NCBI GenBank assembly: GCA_034370385.1
Contig: JAXMKZ010000034.1
Coordinates: 1-52,614 of the forward strand
Length of the DNA: 52,614 nucleotides
Direction: 5' to 3'
Source: Coriobacteriia bacterium
GTDB lineage: Bacteria > Actinomycetota > Coriobacteriia > Anaerosomatales > PHET01
Within the stretch, counting starts at the first letter, position 1; the number at the start of each line of letters is the position of its first letter. Of this stretch, positions 50,673 through 52,614 are shown piece after piece. The notes beneath the pieces are model-generated. The model had not been told where the DNA came from and ran no database searches. It was given only the letters and a program-made list of their open reading frames with translations. Made by a program: the position numbers and the translations under genes.

Positions 50673-50697
50673 ACGTCCGTACTCTGTGAGGAGAAGC

Positions 50698-52293
50698 GTG
50701 ACCGAGAAGCCCGACGAGATTCCGGCGAAGAAGCCCGGACCTGCGAAGAAGCCCGCCGCGAAGCCTGCGGCCAAGCCGGCGGCCAAGCCCGCCGCGAAGC
50801 CAGCGGCCAAGCCCGCAGCGAAGCCCGCCGCGAAGCCGGCGGCCAAGCCGGCGGCCAAGCCTGCCGCGAAGCCCGCCGCGAAGCCTGCAGCGAAGACCGC
50901 GGCGAAGCCAGCAGCGGCAGCGAAGCCGGCGGCAGCCAAGCCCGCGGCGAAGCCTGCCGCGAAGCCGCGCGTGAAGCGTCCGCCGCTGCCTCCCGAGCTG
51001 GCGGTCATTCCTGAGGTGCTGAGCCTCCTGCAGGCCGGCGCCGCCAAGGGAAACGTCACTGACGAGGAGATCCAGGACGGACTGGGCGCCCTCGATCTGA
51101 GCGACGATGTCGTCGATCGGGTCTATGCGCATATCAAGGAGTCCGGTATCGACATCGTCGAGGACCCGTCGCACGTGATCGACGCCGACGAGGTTGCCAA
51201 TGTCGTCGCCGCAGCGGAGGCAGACGTCGCCGAGCCCGTTGAATCCGAAACCGACGAAGTCGACCCGGACGTGGCGGCGGTCGAAGCGGTTGAAGCCGAA
51301 CTGCCCAAGCCCGCGGCTAAGGCGAAGAAGAAGCCCAAGAAGCGCGTCACCGACGCATCCGCTCTCGCTCCGCTCACCGGCGACCCTGTGCGGATGTACC
51401 TCAAGGAGATCGGCAAGGTGCCGCTCCTGACGGCCGCACAAGAGATCGACCTGGCGATGAAGATCGAGGCCGGGCTTGAGGCTGCCGCGCGGCTTGATGA
51501 TGCTGAGGACTCCGGGAGCCCGTTCGACCGCGCTGAGAAACGGCGCCTGCACCGGGTCGAACAGGTCGGAATCGACGCCAAGCAGCAGCTCGTGGAGGCG
51601 AACCTTCGTCTGGTGGTCTCTATCGCCAAGCGCTACGTCGGACGGGGGATGCTCTTCCTTGACCTCATTCAGGAAGGCAATCTCGGCCTGATTCGCGCAG
51701 TCGAGAAGTTCGACTACACCAAAGGCTTCAAGTTCTCTACCTACGCCACCTGGTGGATTCGCCAGGCCATCACCCGTGCCATTGCCGACCAAGCTCGCAC
51801 GATCCGTATCCCGGTTCACATGGTCGAGACCATCAACAAGCTGATTCGCATCCAGCGGCAGCTGCTCCAGGAGCTCGGACGCGAGCCCACGCCTGACGAG
51901 ATCGGCGAGAAGATGGAGATGACCGCTGAGCGCGTTCGCGAGATTCTCAAGATCAGTCAGGAGCCGGTCAGTCTCGAGACGCCCATCGGCGAAGAGGAAG
52001 ACAGCCAGCTCGGTGACTTCATTGAAGACGGCGAGGCGGTCGTGCCGCCGGATGCGGCGAGCTTCTCGATGCTGCAAGAGCAGCTGGGCAAGGTGCTTGA
52101 TGGCCTGATGGAGCGCGAGCGCAAGGTCATCGAGCTGCGATTCGGTCTGATCGACGGCCACCCGCGCACACTCGAAGAGGTCGGGCGCGAGTTCGGCGTC
52201 ACGCGTGAGCGGATCAGGCAGATCGAGAGTAAGACGCTGTGCAAGCTCCGCCACCCCAGCCGGTCGAGCAGGCTGAAGGACTACCTGGAGTAG
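50698..52293 (+). CDS. rpoD: Primary sigma factor (RpoD/SigA)
   Basis: 531 residues. Residues about 10-90 are a lysine/proline/alanine repeat tail (KPAAKPAA units). Region 1.1 lies about 95-150, with an acidic linker after it. Region 1.2 follows ([16 protein letters not shown], about 228); region 2 holds [20 protein letters not shown] and [19 protein letters not shown]; region 4.2 holds [20 protein letters not shown]. It directs RNA polymerase to -35/-10 promoters and is the principal sigma factor. GTG 50698 follows AGGAG; GTG 50686 is an alternative. Confidence 0.95.
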   Translation: MTEKPDEIPAKKPGPAKKPAAKPAAKPAAKPAAKPAAKPAAKPAAKPAAKPAAKPAAKPAAKPAAKTAAKPAAAAKPAAAKPAAKPAAKPRVKRPPLPPELAVIPEVLSLLQAGAAKGNVTDEEIQDGLGALDLSDDVVDRVYAHIKESGIDIVEDPSHVIDADEVANVVAAAEADVAEPVESETDEVDPDVAAVEAVEAELPKPAAKAKKKPKKRVTDASALAPLTGDPVRMYLKEIGKVPLLTAAQEIDLAMKIEAGLEAAARLDDAEDSGSPFDRAEKRRLHRVEQVGIDAKQQLVEANLRLVVSIAKRYVGRGMLFLDLIQEGNLGLIRAVEKFDYTKGFKFSTYATWWIRQAITRAIADQARTIRIPVHMVETINKLIRIQRQLLQELGREPTPDEIGEKMEMTAERVREILKISQEPVSLETPIGEEEDSQLGDFIEDGEAVVPPDAASFSMLQEQLGKVLDGLMERERKVIELRFGLIDGHPRTLEEVGREFGVTRERIRQIESKTLCKLRHPSRSSRLKDYLE

Positions 52294-52317
52294 CCGCAAT
52301 ACGCTGTGGATAACGAA

Positions 52318-52345
52318 ACGAGGGCCCCGCATGCGGGGCCCTCGT
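52318..52345 (+). terminator. Hairpin terminator after rpoD
   Basis: ACGAGGGCCCCGC (52318-52330) pairs with GCGGGGCCCTCGT (52333-52345) around a two-base gap, 13 bp and perfect. The IS-like sequence begins just after it. Confidence 0.75.
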
Positions 52346-52346
52346 C

Positions 52347-52614
52347 AGACTGCTGACAAACCCCCGCCGATCTCCGGGTCGACGGGGGTTTGCGGTCTTC
52401 TGGGGCGGAATCGAGGAGGTTGCGGGCAATTCGCGGGCGCAGCGCTTCGGCGGAGAGGCCCCTTTCGGCCCTCAGGTGAGCGCGAAAGCCAACTTCTTGA
52501 TGTTCTGGGCCGCTGCGGTCAGCAGGCACTGCTCTGAGACCCGCTCGATCCCCCGCATCCTGCAGTATCTGAGTCCGTGGAGCTCCTTGGCATCTGCGAA
52601 GGAGCGCTCGACCG
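52347..52614 (-). mobile_element. End of an IS1182-like insertion sequence
   Basis: From 52347 the sequence reads AGACTGCTGACAAACCCC, then a hairpin AAACCCCCG (52358-52366)/CGGGGGTTT (52383-52391). The outer GACTGCTGACAAA resembles the terminal repeats I associate with IS1182-type elements. The transposase's 3' end follows at 52472 on the minus strand. The element continues past the window. Confidence 0.5.
52472..52614 (-). CDS. IS1182-family transposase, C-terminus only (partial)
   Basis: On the minus strand, from the window edge to a stop at 52472, the sequence gives [19 protein letters not shown] and continues [35 protein letters not shown] is the conserved end of IS1182-type DDE transposases. 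Only the last 47 residues are in the window. It is transcribed toward rpoD. Confidence 0.75.
   Translation of the reverse strand, partial: VERSFADAKELHGLRYCRMRGIERVSEQCLLTAAAQNIKKLAFALT

Noticed and set aside
50740-50975. CRISPR-like or tandem repeat array
   Set aside because: Regular short repeats are coding for the KPAA tail in frame with rpoD; there are no spacers.
50611-52332. 573-codon minus-strand frame over rpoD
   Set aside because: Antisense shadow of the sigma factor; the repetitive Gly/Leu/Arg product comes from the KPAA repeat read backwards.

Overview
The window is GC-rich, densely coding DNA with many GTG and TTG starts. The right half holds a bacterial housekeeping block: phoH, an HD phosphodiesterase, ybeY, dgkA, corC, cdd, era, deoC, recO, glyQS, a PPDK regulator with ppdK, dgt, hppA, dnaG and rpoD. 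Together with an archaeal-type PEP carboxylase and a split-alpha transhydrogenase, this suggests a deep-branching Actinomycetota, for example a Coriobacteriia relative. That assignment is an inference from gene content and order; no rRNA or tRNA gene was seen.

Left half (about 0.1-17 kb, with a relic at 19.6 kb): an integron cassette array. One to five small genes at a time, nearly all on the + strand, are separated by 80-100 bp imperfect palindromes that open with a YYAAC-type half-site and close with GTTRRRY. These sites fold with the arm architecture of attC sites and resemble one another, as the repeats of a chromosomal integron do. Cassette cargo: a VapBC toxin-antitoxin pair, a RibD/DHFR-like reductase, a CPBP-like membrane protein, a five-gene run of antitoxin-like genes including a HigA-nucleotidyltransferase fusion, acetyltransferases, a metallo-beta-lactamase fold protein, a glutaminase, a Mef-like efflux pump with a probable macrolide-sensing leader peptide, an SDR, SGNH hydrolases, lipoproteins, a BaeRF-like protein and small membrane proteins. 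Gene fragments (HigB, SDR) mark cassette decay. No integrase is visible. The left edge is an IS30-like element, so attI and intI, if present, lie beyond it.

Middle (17-31 kb): an archaeal-type PEP carboxylase, then a looser set of + strand accessory genes (hydrolases, class IV aminotransferase, quinone oxidoreductase, RNA-methylase-like protein), followed by the pntA1-pntA2-pntB operon and small genes.

Right (31-52.3 kb): tightly packed, often overlapping housekeeping genes for ribosome maturation (ybeY, era), c-di-AMP turnover, envelope lipid recycling, nucleoside salvage, recombination, glycyl-tRNA synthetase, PEP/pyruvate interconversion with its regulator, pyrophosphate-driven ion pumping, and the dnaG-rpoD macromolecular-synthesis pair. 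PPDK and the K+-dependent pyrophosphatase lie close together, which fits a pyrophosphate-based energy economy. The window ends in the 3' end of an IS1182-like transposase inserted just past the rpoD terminator.

The most interesting items are the integron array itself, the leader-peptide/attenuator region ahead of the efflux gene (10.08-10.27 kb), and the antitoxin-only operon at 2.8-5.9 kb.
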